Both the position numbers and the translations under genes were made by a program. From the NCBI RefSeq assembly GCF_014851865.1, contig NZ_JACVAM010000002.1, positions 62,001-126,000 of the forward strand: 64,000 nt of DNA. The letters are read 5' to 3'. The notes below the pieces were generated by a model. It ran no database searches. It had not been told where the DNA came from and saw only the letters and a list, made by a program, of their open reading frames with translations. The stretch is from Pseudomonas sp. PDM16. Its GTDB lineage: Bacteria; Pseudomonadota; Gammaproteobacteria; Pseudomonadales; Pseudomonadaceae. This document shows positions 7,437-16,046 of this stretch, piece by piece (positions within the stretch are counted from its first letter, which is position 1; every line of letters starts with the position of its first letter).

Positions 7437-7571
7437 GGTGCATTCCCATCCTGAACTGCACGGGGCGGGTTCCTTCGATCCCCGTGGCGTACGGCTTGAT
7501 CGCCGCTCAATGGCATTTCGCCACTGAGCTCGCCTGCAGTCTAGTCGGGTTATGCGCTGCTTGTCGCAGCC

Positions 7572-8408
7572 TTATTTCAGCATGCTTGACGCAGCTTCCA
7601 TGGCTGCCGAGAGGTCATCGTCGGCCTGCATATCGACGTTGGGGTCGAGGCCGAGTTTGGCGAAGGCGGGAATAGTGCCCCAGTCCAGTTGCGTATAGGG
7701 GTGCTCGCTGCCTAGGTAGCTCTGCAGTGTGGCCACCTGAACGATATCGACATAGTCGGCCTTTGCCGAGTTGCGAGTGAAGTCTAGATACTGGCCCGGC
7801 ACCATGGCGATGGGCTCGGGAAACTCCCAGGCACGCAGAATCCTGTCGCCAATGATCGGGTGAATCTTCTCGATCACGTGGTTGAGGCTGATGGAGTCGG
7901 CCAGTAGCGCATTGTGCTCTTCTGCGTAGGTGAGAATCGGCAGAACCCCAATCTGGTGGATAAGACCTGCGAGAGTCGCCTGGTCAGGCATCAGTCGGGT
8001 GTAGTGCCGGCACAGTACGTGGCAGATGCCGGCGATTTCGGTGCTTTTGTTCCATACTTCGCGCATCTTGCGATCTACCACATCGCTGGTGGCCTGGAAC
8101 ATCTGCTCCATGGCCAAGCCGGTGGCCAAGTTGCATGTGTAATTGATACCGAGGCGACTTACGGCCATCTGTAGATCGGTGATCTCCTTGCTGGTGCGCA
8201 GCAATGGGCTGTTGACCACCTTGATGATGCGTGCGGCCAGTGCCGCATCGTTTCCGATTACCTTGCTCAGCGCGGGGATACTGATGTTCGGATCTTCCAC
8301 CGCCTCACGCACCTTGAGTGCCACCTCGGGCAGAGTAGGCAGTACCAGCTCATCATTCTCGATGGCGTGGATCAGTTCCTCTTGGACTTTCTCGGCAAGC
8401 TTGCTCAT
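7572..8408 (-). CDS. HDOD domain protein
   Basis: 278 residues from MSKLAEKVQEELIHAI; a TTG start 30 nt upstream is possible but less likely. The HDOD pattern covers most of the protein: LPTLPEVALKVREAVEDP near residue 25, then SKVIGNDAALAARIIKVVNSPL. HDOD domains are relatives of HD phosphohydrolases that have lost the metal ligands and act in signalling rather than catalysis. No output domain is attached. It stands alone between the orphan binding protein and ygfZ. The regulated process is unknown. Confidence 0.85.
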   Translation of the reverse strand: MSKLAEKVQEELIHAIENDELVLPTLPEVALKVREAVEDPNISIPALSKVIGNDAALAARIIKVVNSPLLRTSKEITDLQMAVSRLGINYTCNLATGLAMEQMFQATSDVVDRKMREVWNKSTEIAGICHVLCRHYTRLMPDQATLAGLIHQIGVLPILTYAEEHNALLADSISLNHVIEKIHPIIGDRILRAWEFPEPIAMVPGQYLDFTRNSAKADYVDIVQVATLQSYLGSEHPYTQLDWGTIPAFAKLGLDPNVDMQADDDLSAAMEAASSMLK

Positions 8409-8515
8409 CTGGGGTCTCGGGTCGCATGACCGCATCAATCGTTTGGGATGCGGCTTCGTTCAGTAATGTCCGGGTTGTACCGCGTTTTCCCGGGGGCATG
8501 CATTAGCTTTTTTTG

Positions 8516-9457
8516 CTAGTGCTGGATTTCGCGATCTGCATCCAATTGATAGGGCAACTCCAGGAGAGTTAGCAGAGGGCCCTCGACACTGCCGAGATGG
8601 ATACGGCCATCGGCCACTGCGTCCTCCTGCAGCACCGCCAGCAGCTCCGTGCTGCCATCGACGGTGGCTGCCAGCACCACTTCGCCGACGCTGGAGCTAT
8701 GTACCGGCGAGAACAGCTCGCTGCCCACGGTCGGCGACTCGCTCTGGGGCAGGCTCAGGCGTTTCAGCCGGCGTTTGAGCTTGCCGAGGTACTGCATGCG
8801 GGCAACGATTTCCTGGCCGGTGTAGCAGCCCTTCTTGAAACTGACGCCGCCGACGGCCTGCAGGTTGATCATCTGCGGGATGAATTGCTCGCGGGTAGCG
8901 CCGAATACCTGGCCGATGCCGGCGCGCACCTGGCCGAGCAGCCAGTCATTGAGTGGCGCCTCATGCAGCTGCGCGGCCAGGCGGCCATGCAGGCTTTCAT
9001 GCTGTTCGGCGGGTGCCCACAGCTCGGCGCGGCCGCCGGGCAGGCGAATAGCGATCAGGCCGTTGGTACGGGTTACAGTGTCTGCCTGCAGCGGCAGGTC
9101 CAGACCGAGGGTGAGCAGGGCGCCGTCTCCGCCAGACAAACCGAAGCGCACCCATTTGGTGGATTCATCGGTGAGTGTCGACTTGGAGAACACCGCGTAT
9201 TTCTTCAGGTCGGTCAGCTGTACCTCGAATAGTTCGCTGGCCAGCGCCAGCAGGTAACCATCGCCGTCCTGCAGAATGCGGAAGCTGGAGATCATCCGGC
9301 CCTTGGGTGTGCAACGCGCGCCCAAGCTGGAAGTCTGCTCGTTGAGGTAATTGAGGTTGCAGGTGAGCTGGCCCTGGAGGAACTTGGCAGCATCCGGCCC
9401 GCGCACGGCGAGCAGAGCCTCGTGGCTCAATAGTGTAAAGAAGGCGGAGTTGGCCAT
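8516..9457 (-). CDS. ygfZ: tRNA-modifying/iron-sulfur-associated protein YgfZ
   Basis: 313 residues. It contains the signature KGCYTGQEIVAR near residue 208, whose cysteine is needed in the family. YgfZ resembles the folate-binding domain of the glycine-cleavage T protein and supports iron-sulfur cluster enzymes such as MiaB. It is divergent from sdhE-ygfX, the usual arrangement in gammaproteobacteria (ygfZ beside ygfY-ygfX). The start ATG has the expected MANSAFFTLLSHEALLAVRGPDAAKFLQGQ opening and family length. Confidence 0.93.
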   Translation of the reverse strand: MANSAFFTLLSHEALLAVRGPDAAKFLQGQLTCNLNYLNEQTSSLGARCTPKGRMISSFRILQDGDGYLLALASELFEVQLTDLKKYAVFSKSTLTDESTKWVRFGLSGGDGALLTLGLDLPLQADTVTRTNGLIAIRLPGGRAELWAPAEQHESLHGRLAAQLHEAPLNDWLLGQVRAGIGQVFGATREQFIPQMINLQAVGGVSFKKGCYTGQEIVARMQYLGKLKRRLKRLSLPQSESPTVGSELFSPVHSSSVGEVVLAATVDGSTELLAVLQEDAVADGRIHLGSVEGPLLTLLELPYQLDADREIQH

Positions 9458-9577
9458 GGGCGTTCGCTGATTGGAAAAGTCAGGGCGTCATCATAGAGGC
9501 CCCCCGACGCCTTGTCAGCGGGTGCCGAGTGAGCGCCGCGCCGTTATACTGCGCGCCTTTAGTACAGGAGCCGCTGC

Positions 9578-9832
9578 ATGGCCGACGCGACCGAACTGAA
9601 TCGACTCTTCTGGCATAGCCGTCGTGGCATGCTGGAACTGGACGTGCTGCTGGTGCCCTTCGTCAAGGAGGTGTACCCCAGCCTGGATGCCGAGGATCAG
9701 GCTCGCTATCGCAAGCTGCTGGAGTGCGAGGACCAGGACATGTTTGGCTGGTTCATGCAGCGCGGTGAGCCAGATGATTCCGATCTGCGACGCATGGTTC
9801 GCATGATTCTGGACCGTGTCCAACCCAAGTAA
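9578..9832 (+). CDS. sdhE: FAD assembly factor SdhE (YgfY)
   Basis: 84 residues. The motif RGMLELD at residues 16-22 is the hallmark of SdhE, whose RGxxE residues act in covalent flavinylation of succinate dehydrogenase. Family proteins are about 80-95 residues, so it is complete. A -10-like TATACT lies at 9545-9550 upstream with a weak -35. It overlaps the next gene (ygfX) by 17 nt, so the pair is translationally linked. Confidence 0.95.
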   Translation: MADATELNRLFWHSRRGMLELDVLLVPFVKEVYPSLDAEDQARYRKLLECEDQDMFGWFMQRGEPDDSDLRRMVRMILDRVQPK

Positions 9833-10268
9833 TTATTTCGAATGCCACTGGCAGGCTTCGCGTCTGCTGCTGGCAGTCTACTTGTTGGAGCTGGCTCTAG
9901 CGCTGATCACTCTGTTTGCTGTCGAGCTTCCTCTCTGGGTAGCTCTGCTCGGAGTGCTCGCCTGTTTGTCCCATGCCGGCTGGGTGCTGCCGCGACAGAT
10001 CCTGCTGCGGCATTCGTCCGCCTTCACCGGATTGCGCCGCAACGAGAGTGGCTGGCAGCTGTTCAATAGCCGTGATGGCTGGCAGCCGGTGCAGCTGCGG
10101 CCGGACAGCCTGGCGCTGTCCGTGGCGGTGGTGCTTCGCTTTCGCCTGGTGGGCGAACGGCGGGTGCGAGGTTTATGTATCGCGCGTGATGCATTGCCAC
10201 GTGAGGCGCATCGGCGTCTGCGCGTACGCCTGAAGTTCAGCCGACGTAGGTGGGCGGCGCCAGAATAG
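9816..10268 (+). CDS. ygfX: YgfX (CptA) family inner-membrane protein
   Basis: 150 residues from a GTG start overlapping sdhE by 17 nt. Two membrane helices are visible at about residues 17-33 and 38-55, followed by a cytoplasmic domain rich in arginine, as in YgfX. In E. coli the pair ygfY-ygfX was described as a toxin-antitoxin-like system acting on cell shape, but the SdhE role is better supported, so toxin activity is uncertain. Its last 32 nt overlap the 3' end of nadB on the opposite strand. Confidence 0.8.
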   Translation: MSNPSNYFECHWQASRLLLAVYLLELALALITLFAVELPLWVALLGVLACLSHAGWVLPRQILLRHSSAFTGLRRNESGWQLFNSRDGWQPVQLRPDSLALSVAVVLRFRLVGERRVRGLCIARDALPREAHRRLRVRLKFSRRRWAAPE

Positions 10269-11853
10269 TGTCCCGGGCCTCCGGCAGCATGTCCGGATAG
10301 TCCAGGGTGTAGTGCAGGCCGCGGCTCTCGCGACGCAGCATGGCCGACTCGATCATCAGCTCGGCGACCTGGGCCAGGTTGCGCAGCTCGATCAGGTCGC
10401 GACTGACCTTGTAGTTGCTGTAGAACTCGTCGATCTCGTCGAGCAGCAGGCGCACCCGGTGCTGGGCGCGCTGCAGGCGCTTGTTGGTGCGCACGATGCC
10501 GACGTAGTCCCACATGAACCGCCGCAGCTCGTCCCAGTTGTGCGCGATGATCACGTCCTCGTCCGAGTCGGTCACCTGGCTGGCGTCCCAGGCTGGTAGT
10601 GCCTGGGGCATCGGCACCTGGTCGAGCTGTGCGACGATGTCCTCGACCGCCGAGCGGGCATAGACGAAGCACTCCAGCAGCGAGTTGCTGGCCATGCGGT
10701 TGGCGCCGTGCAGGCCGGTGAAGCTGGTCTCGCCGATGGCATACAGGCCGGGCACGTCGGTATGGCCATGCTGGTCGACCAGCACGCCACCGCAGGTATA
10801 GTGCGCCGCCGGCACCACCGGGATGGGCTGACGGGTGATATCGATGCCGAACGTCAGGCAGCGTTCATACACGGTGGGGAAGTGCGCCTTCACGAATTCG
10901 GCCGGCTTGTGGCTGATGTCCAGGTACACGCAGTCGATACCCAGGCGCTTCATCTCGTGGTCGATGGCTCGGGCGACGATATCGCGCGGGGCCAGTTCGG
11001 CGCGCTCGTCGAAGCGTTCCATGAAGCGCTCGCCGTTGGGCAGCTTGAGGTGGGCGCCTTCGCCGCGCAGGGCCTCGGTGACCAGGAAACTCTTGGCTTG
11101 CGGGTGGTACAGGCAGGTCGGGTGAAACTGGTTGAATTCCAGATTGCCAACCCGGCAGCCGGCGCGCCAGGCCATGGCGATGCCGTCGCCGCTGGCCCCG
11201 TCCGGGTTGCTGGTATAGAGGTAGACCTTGGCCGCGCCGCCGGTGGCAAGGATCACGAAGCGCGCATGGTAGGTGTCGACTTCGCCACTGGTGCGGTTGA
11301 GCACGTAGGCGCCGACGCAGCGCTGGCCAGGCAGACCGAGCTTGCGCTCGGTGATCAGGTCGACCGCCACGCGCTGTTCCTGCAGTTCGATGTTGGCGCG
11401 CTGGCGGGTCTGTTGAAGCAGGGTGTTGAAGATGGCCGCGCCGGTGGCGTCGGCGGCATGGATGATGCGCCGGTGGCTGTGGCCGCCCTCGCGGGTCAGG
11501 TGAAACTCGAAGCCGCCGTCCTCGCGGTCCTGCTTCTCGTCGCGAGTGAAGGGCACGCCTTGCTCGATCAGCCACTGGATGGCCTCGCGGCTGTGTTCTA
11601 CGGTGAAACGCACAGCGTCCTCACGACACAGGCCTCCGCCGGAATTGAGGGTGTCGGCGACGTGGGACTCTACGGTGTCGGCATTGTCCAGTACCGCCGC
11701 TACGCCACCTTGGGCCCAGTAGGTCGATCCGTTGGCCAGATCGCCTTTGCTCAACACGGCAACTCTGAGATGCGCGGGTAGAGTCAGTGCCAGGGTAAGG
11801 CCGGCAGCTCCGCTGCCGATGACCAGGACGTCGTGTTGATAGTGTCGGCTCAT
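10237..11853 (-). CDS. nadB: L-aspartate oxidase
   Basis: 538 residues. The FAD-binding [11 protein letters not shown] motif is at about residues 13-23, with [14 protein letters not shown] near residue 42 and the catalytic-domain block HPTCLYHPQ near residue 245, as expected of NadB. It oxidises aspartate to iminoaspartate, the first step of de novo NAD synthesis, in the cytoplasm. It is monocistronic here and lies divergent from the algU locus, as in other pseudomonads. The 3' end overlaps ygfX convergently. Confidence 0.96.
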   Translation of the reverse strand: MSRHYQHDVLVIGSGAAGLTLALTLPAHLRVAVLSKGDLANGSTYWAQGGVAAVLDNADTVESHVADTLNSGGGLCREDAVRFTVEHSREAIQWLIEQGVPFTRDEKQDREDGGFEFHLTREGGHSHRRIIHAADATGAAIFNTLLQQTRQRANIELQEQRVAVDLITERKLGLPGQRCVGAYVLNRTSGEVDTYHARFVILATGGAAKVYLYTSNPDGASGDGIAMAWRAGCRVGNLEFNQFHPTCLYHPQAKSFLVTEALRGEGAHLKLPNGERFMERFDERAELAPRDIVARAIDHEMKRLGIDCVYLDISHKPAEFVKAHFPTVYERCLTFGIDITRQPIPVVPAAHYTCGGVLVDQHGHTDVPGLYAIGETSFTGLHGANRMASNSLLECFVYARSAVEDIVAQLDQVPMPQALPAWDASQVTDSDEDVIIAHNWDELRRFMWDYVGIVRTNKRLQRAQHRVRLLLDEIDEFYSNYKVSRDLIELRNLAQVAELMIESAMLRRESRGLHYTLDYPDMLPEARDTILAPPTYVG

Positions 11854-11950
11854 CTACTGCTGATTCCACAGGGACCGAAGTGGCGCTGCCTAGTATATAG
11901 AGGGGGTGAGCGGCACAATAGCCGGGCTTATGACGCAGAAGAGAGCTCTG

Positions 11951-11978
11951 GAACTTTTCTTAGTCGTTCAAGTTCCAA
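11951..11978 (+). promoter_or_regulatory. AlgU-dependent autoregulatory promoter, distal
   Basis: GAACTT at 11951-11956, then a 16-nt spacer and TTCCAA at 11973-11978. This is the extracytoplasmic-stress (sigma-22/sigma-E) pattern GAACTT-N16/17-TCTGA with the TCCAA variant. It lies about 250 bp upstream of algU, comparable to the distal autoregulated promoter known in P. aeruginosa. Confidence 0.6.
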
Positions 11979-12114
11979 GGACAGATACCGAAAGTGCCTG
12001 TCGTAATGGAGCGGCGGCCAGATCGGCCAGATTATTCATGCAGTAGTCGAATCGACGATGCTGTAACGCTTTGCAAGGTGTATTGAGCGCCGAGCAAAGC
12101 TTCTTCGGAGGGGA

Positions 12115-12142
12115 GAACTTTTGCGCAACGCCCGAGTCTATC
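12115..12142 (+). promoter_or_regulatory. AlgU-dependent autoregulatory promoter, proximal
   Basis: GAACTT at 12115-12120, a 16-nt spacer and TCTATC from 12137. It is a close match to the sigma-22 consensus and lies 60-85 bp before the algU start codon, as the proximal AlgU promoter does in P. aeruginosa. Confidence 0.75.
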
Positions 12143-12200
12143 TTGGCAGACGGAAAGACTGGCTGGTGCGGATCTCCTCCGGAACGGACGAGGAGTATTC

Positions 12201-12782
12201 ATGCTAGCCCAGGAAGACGATCAGCAGTTGGTCGAGCGGGTGCAGCGCGGCGACAAGCGGGCCTTTGATTTGCTGGTGCTCAAGTACCAGCACAAGATTT
12301 TGGGCTTGGTGGTGCGCTTCGTTCACGATAGCCACGAGGCGCAGGATGTCGCTCAAGAGGCTTTCATCAAGGCCTATCGTGCGCTCGGGAATTTTCGCGG
12401 TGACAGTGCCTTTTATACATGGCTGTACCGTATTGCCATCAATACGGCGAAAAACTACTTGGTATCCCGCGGGCGCCGTCCGCCGGATAGCGATGTAAGC
12501 GCAGAGGATGCGGAGTTCTACGATGGAGATCATGCGCTCAAGGATATCGAGTCACCTGAGCGCTCCATGCTGCGTGACGAGATCGAGGCTACCGTGCATC
12601 GAACTATCCAGCAGCTACCCGAAGATCTGCGCACGGCTCTGACCCTGCGTGAGTTCGACGGCTTGAGTTACGAGGACATTGCTAGCGTCATGCAGTGTCC
12701 GGTAGGTACGGTGCGCTCGCGGATATTTCGGGCCCGTGAAGCTATCGATAAAGCCCTGCAGCCTTTGCTGCAAGAAGCATGA
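12201..12782 (+). CDS. algU: RNA polymerase sigma factor AlgU (AlgT, sigma-22)
   Basis: 193 residues, the exact family length. Region 2 covers about 25-95 (DAQDVAQEAFIKAYRA-like block at HEAQDVAQEAFIKAYRAL) and region 4 about 130-185 (LTLREFDGLSYEDIASVMQCPVGTVRSRIFRAREAIDK). AlgU directs envelope-stress genes and, in some pseudomonads, alginate synthesis. It is held inactive by MucA, encoded next, and autoregulates through the two promoters upstream. An AGGAG site precedes the start. Confidence 0.97.
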   Translation: MLAQEDDQQLVERVQRGDKRAFDLLVLKYQHKILGLVVRFVHDSHEAQDVAQEAFIKAYRALGNFRGDSAFYTWLYRIAINTAKNYLVSRGRRPPDSDVSAEDAEFYDGDHALKDIESPERSMLRDEIEATVHRTIQQLPEDLRTALTLREFDGLSYEDIASVMQCPVGTVRSRIFRAREAIDKALQPLLQEA

Positions 12783-12819
12783 TTGTGAGACAGCGGCGAC
12801 AGCCAAGAGAGGAAACACC

Positions 12820-13404
12820 ATGAGTCGTGAAGCCCTGCAGGAATCGCTGTCCGCGGTGATGGATAACGAAGCGGACGAACTTGAGTTGCGTCGAGTACTG
12901 GCGGCGGCTGGTGACGATGCTGAGCTGCGTGGCACCTGGTCGCGCTATCAGATAGCTCGTGCGGTGATGCATAAGGAGCTGCTGGAGCCGCGTTTGGACA
13001 TCGCTGCCGCAGTATCCGCTGCGCTAGCCGAGGAGACGATGCCTACTGCTGCCTCCCGAGGTCCATGGCGAATGGTTGGGCGTGTGGCGGTTGCTGCTTC
13101 TGTAACCTTGGCGGTACTCGCGGGTGTGCGCTTTTACAATCAGGACGAGATTGCTGGCGCGCAATTGGCGCAGCAGCAGGCTTCTCAGCCTGGCTTGACC
13201 CTGCCGCAGGTGCAGGGGCCGGCTGTTCTGGCGGGTTATACCGAGGGCGCTTCTCCTCTGCAGCCATGGGCTGATCAACAAACCGGCTCGAGTTGGTATG
13301 AGCAGCGTCTTCCCGCCTATCTGCGTCAGCACGCCCAGCAGGCGACTACAGGTGCCGACACCGCGCTGCCCTATGCGCGGGCTGCCAGTCTGGAAAATCG
13401 CTGA
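12820..13404 (+). CDS. mucA: anti-sigma factor MucA
   Basis: 194 residues, the same length as in P. aeruginosa, starting MSREALQESLSAVMDNEADELELRRVL. The N-terminal part binds AlgU in the cytoplasm; a single membrane helix is at about residues 85-105 (MVGRVAVAASVTLAVLAGV); the C-terminal part is periplasmic and ends in PYARAASLENR. The gene is intact, with no mucoidy-type truncation. A GAGAGGAAAC ribosome site precedes the start. Regulated proteolysis of MucA releases AlgU on envelope stress. Confidence 0.96.
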   Translation: MSREALQESLSAVMDNEADELELRRVLAAAGDDAELRGTWSRYQIARAVMHKELLEPRLDIAAAVSAALAEETMPTAASRGPWRMVGRVAVAASVTLAVLAGVRFYNQDEIAGAQLAQQQASQPGLTLPQVQGPAVLAGYTEGASPLQPWADQQTGSSWYEQRLPAYLRQHAQQATTGADTALPYARAASLENR

Positions 13405-13412
13405 GAGAGTAC

Positions 13413-14351
13413 ATGCGCGTCATCCCTCTTATAGCAGTGCTCGGTGGCTGTCTGGCGTTGCCAGTACATGCCGCCGAGAGTTGGTTGCAGCGATTGGCTC
13501 AGGCTGATCGACAGAGCTTTATCGGTACCTTCATCTACGAGCGCAATGGTAGCTTTTCTACCCACGGAATTTGGCACAGTGGAGGGAAAGCTGGTGTTGC
13601 CGAACGCCTGTTGCAGCTTGATGGCCCAGCTCAGGAAACGCTTCGAATAGATGGCAAACCGCAATGCATGAGCGGCGCGCTTGGCGAGCAAGTGGTAGAT
13701 GCCCAGTGGCCGGCGCGTAAGTTGAATGTTGCCGAATTGGAGCAGCGTTATGATTTGCGGGTGTTGGGCAGTTCCCGTGTTGCTGGCCGCTCCGCCACTG
13801 TACTGGCACTGATCCCTAAGGATCAGCATCGTTATGCCTTCGAGCTACATTTGGACGATGAGACTGCGCTGCCTCTCAAGTCGCTGTTGATCAGTGAGAA
13901 GGGACAGCTTCTGGAGCGGTTTCAGTTTGTCAGTTTGAATTTGGCCGATGAGATATCTGGCGACATGCTGAAGCCTGGCGATGCTTGCAGGCCAGTCAGC
14001 ATGGTGGCGGTCACTGAGTTACCTCAGTCATGGAAGGCTGGTTGGGTGCCGCCTGGCTTTGACTTGACTCAGGCATTGCATTGCAGCAGCCCAGTCTCCT
14101 CCGACCCGGTAGCCTGCCTGATGTATGGCGATGGGTTGGCTCGGTTCACGATTTTTCTCGAGCCTCTACAAAGCGCGAGCGTAGAAGATGCCCGTACCCA
14201 ACTGGGCCCTACAGCGGTCGTGTCTCGGCGTATGAGCACAGTCGGTGGCGACATGATGGTCACCGTCGTTGGGGAGATTCCATTAGGTACCGCGGAGCGC
14301 GTTGCGTTATCGATGCAATCGGCAACTGCTATTGAGAGTTCATCCCGATAA
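13413..14351 (+). CDS. mucB: periplasmic sigma-factor regulator MucB (RseB)
   Basis: 312 residues with a signal peptide (MRVIPLIAVLGGCLALPVHA). The MucB/RseB pattern is clear: ESWLQRLAQADRQSFIGTFIYERNG at the start of the mature protein and FVSLNLADEI in the middle. MucB binds the periplasmic tail of MucA and protects it from the AlgW protease; lipopolysaccharide and mislocalised porins relieve this. It starts 8 nt after the mucA stop. No mucC gene follows, unlike in P. aeruginosa. Confidence 0.95.
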   Translation: MRVIPLIAVLGGCLALPVHAAESWLQRLAQADRQSFIGTFIYERNGSFSTHGIWHSGGKAGVAERLLQLDGPAQETLRIDGKPQCMSGALGEQVVDAQWPARKLNVAELEQRYDLRVLGSSRVAGRSATVLALIPKDQHRYAFELHLDDETALPLKSLLISEKGQLLERFQFVSLNLADEISGDMLKPGDACRPVSMVAVTELPQSWKAGWVPPGFDLTQALHCSSPVSSDPVACLMYGDGLARFTIFLEPLQSASVEDARTQLGPTAVVSRRMSTVGGDMMVTVVGEIPLGTAERVALSMQSATAIESSSR

Positions 14352-14477
14352 TGTTCAATGCTTCATGGCCGACTATCTGCGGTTGTTACCGGTCTGGGGC
14401 AGTTGCTTCATATCTGCGCACGTTTGCCTATGACCCTGTAATTTCCTTTGTTTTCTATGTGGATGGAGCTGAAGTTG

Positions 14478-15899
14478 ATGCTTAGTCTGAAGTACTCGCT
14501 GTCCAGTGTCTTTGCCTTGCTATTTTTGGGGCAGATGTCTCTAGCCCGTGCTGAGCTGCCAGAGTTTACCGAGCTGGTCGAAGAGGCCTCCCCGGCGGTG
14601 GTGAATATCAGCACCCGACAGAACTTGCCGCAGCGTGATGTGGCTGTCCAGGGGCAGGTGCCTGATCTGGAGGGGTTGCCTCCCATGTTTCGCGAGTTCT
14701 TCGAGCGCAACGTTCCCCAGTTGCCGCGGGGGCAGGGTGGCAGGCAGCGCGAGGCTCAGTCGCTTGGCTCAGGCTTCATCATCTCTGATGATGGGTACGT
14801 GCTGACGAACAATCATGTAGTCGCAAATGCGGACGAGATCATTGTTCGCCTTTCCGACCGAAGCGAGCTTGAGGCCAAGTTGATAGGTGCTGACCCACGT
14901 ACCGATGTGGCGTTGCTCAAGGTAGAGGGAAAGGGGCTGCCGACTGTCAAGCTGGGCAAGTCGCAGGCTCTTAAAGTGGGTGAGTGGGTGCTGGCTATCG
15001 GCTCTCCTTTCGGTTTCGATCACTCGGTGACTGCCGGTATTGTCTCTGCTAAAGGGCGCAGTCTTCCCAATGAGAGTTATGTGCCATTCATTCAAACCGA
15101 TGTGGCAATCAACCCAGGTAACTCTGGTGGCCCGCTGTTCAATCTGGACGGCGAGGTGGTAGGGATCAACTCGCAGATTTTCACCCGCTCCGGCGGATTT
15201 ATGGGGCTCTCCTTTGCCATTCCCATTGATGTGGCTATGGATGTTGCCAGCCAACTGAAATCTGAAGGCAAGGTGAGTCGCGGCTGGCTGGGTGTGGTTA
15301 TCCAAGAAGTGAACAAGGATTTGGCTGAGTCGTTTGGCTTGGATAAGCCGGCTGGGGCGCTGGTCGCTCAGGTGCTGGAGGATGGCCCAGCGGCAAAAGG
15401 TGGCTTGCAGGTGGGCGATGTGATTCTGAATCTGAATGGCCAACCTATCGTCATGTCTGCCGACTTGCCACATTTGGTCGGTGCCTTGAAACCGAATGCT
15501 CAGGCCGAATTGGAAGTTGTTCGCGAAGGTGAGCGTAAAACCATCAAGCTGAGCATCGGTGCGCTACCGGAGGACGGTGCTGAGATGCCGTTGGTAGGGC
15601 AGTCCGGTGCTGAGCGCAGCAGCAATCGTCTTGGTGTTTCGGTGGTCGAGCTGACTGCCGAGCAGAAAAAAGCATTCGATCTGCGCGGTGGTGTCGTCAT
15701 CAAGGAAGTTCAGGGCGGCCCTGCGGCTCTGATAGGCCTGCGTTCTGGCGACGTGATTACTCACTTGAACAATCAAGCGATCGATTCGGCTAAGTCTTTT
15801 GCTCAAGTAGCTAAAGGGTTGCCGGTCAATCGCTCGGTGTCCATGCGAGTACTGCGTCAGGGGCGGGCCAGTTTCATCACCTTCAAACTGGCTGAGTGA
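14478..15899 (+). CDS. mucD: periplasmic serine protease MucD (DegP family)
   Basis: 473 residues from the ATG at 14478, chosen because a GGAG site lies about 9 nt before it; an earlier TTG or ATG is possible. Signal peptide at residues 1-25. The protease domain has TNNHVV (His), DPRTDVALLKV (Asp) and NPGNSGGPL (Ser), and two PDZ domains follow at about 265-355 and 380-470. MucD is a DegP-like protease-chaperone that removes misfolded proteins and damps AlgU activation. A 126-bp gap separates it from mucB, where mucC is expected in P. aeruginosa; none is present. Confidence 0.95.
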   Translation: MLSLKYSLSSVFALLFLGQMSLARAELPEFTELVEEASPAVVNISTRQNLPQRDVAVQGQVPDLEGLPPMFREFFERNVPQLPRGQGGRQREAQSLGSGFIISDDGYVLTNNHVVANADEIIVRLSDRSELEAKLIGADPRTDVALLKVEGKGLPTVKLGKSQALKVGEWVLAIGSPFGFDHSVTAGIVSAKGRSLPNESYVPFIQTDVAINPGNSGGPLFNLDGEVVGINSQIFTRSGGFMGLSFAIPIDVAMDVASQLKSEGKVSRGWLGVVIQEVNKDLAESFGLDKPAGALVAQVLEDGPAAKGGLQVGDVILNLNGQPIVMSADLPHLVGALKPNAQAELEVVREGERKTIKLSIGALPEDGAEMPLVGQSGAERSSNRLGVSVVELTAEQKKAFDLRGGVVIKEVQGGPAALIGLRSGDVITHLNNQAIDSAKSFAQVAKGLPVNRSVSMRVLRQGRASFITFKLAE

Positions 15900-15913
15900 T
15901 ATCTATCCAGGAA

Positions 15914-15938
15914 AAGGGCGGCGTTGCCGCCCTTTTTT
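15914..15938 (+). terminator. intrinsic terminator after mucD
   Basis: AAGGGCGGC, a GTT loop, GCCGCCCTT and a T-run. It lies 14 nt after the mucD stop and closes the algU operon. Confidence 0.93.
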
Positions 15939-16046
15939 GTTCCTGAGTCCCGCGTCGCGTACGTGACGGCCTAGTCGTCGATCAGGTAAACTCCCCGGCT
16001 ATTTTTCGTCGGGCAGCCTGCCTGCGGCTTTTTCGAGTGTTGATCC

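Larger units (their letters stand above)
11854..12200. other. nadB-algU divergent intergenic region
   Basis: 347 bp without a gene. It holds two AlgU-type promoters for algU, described separately, and a possible nadB promoter on the minus strand: -10 TATACT at 11892-11897 with TTGTGC 15 nt upstream, which is weak. A ribosome site AGGAG lies at about 12189-12193 in front of algU. Confidence 0.6.

Noticed and set aside
9545..9550. TATACT as a full sdhE promoter
   Set aside because: The only TTGTCA upstream is 27 nt away, too far for a -35 box, so I keep it as a -10-like sequence only.
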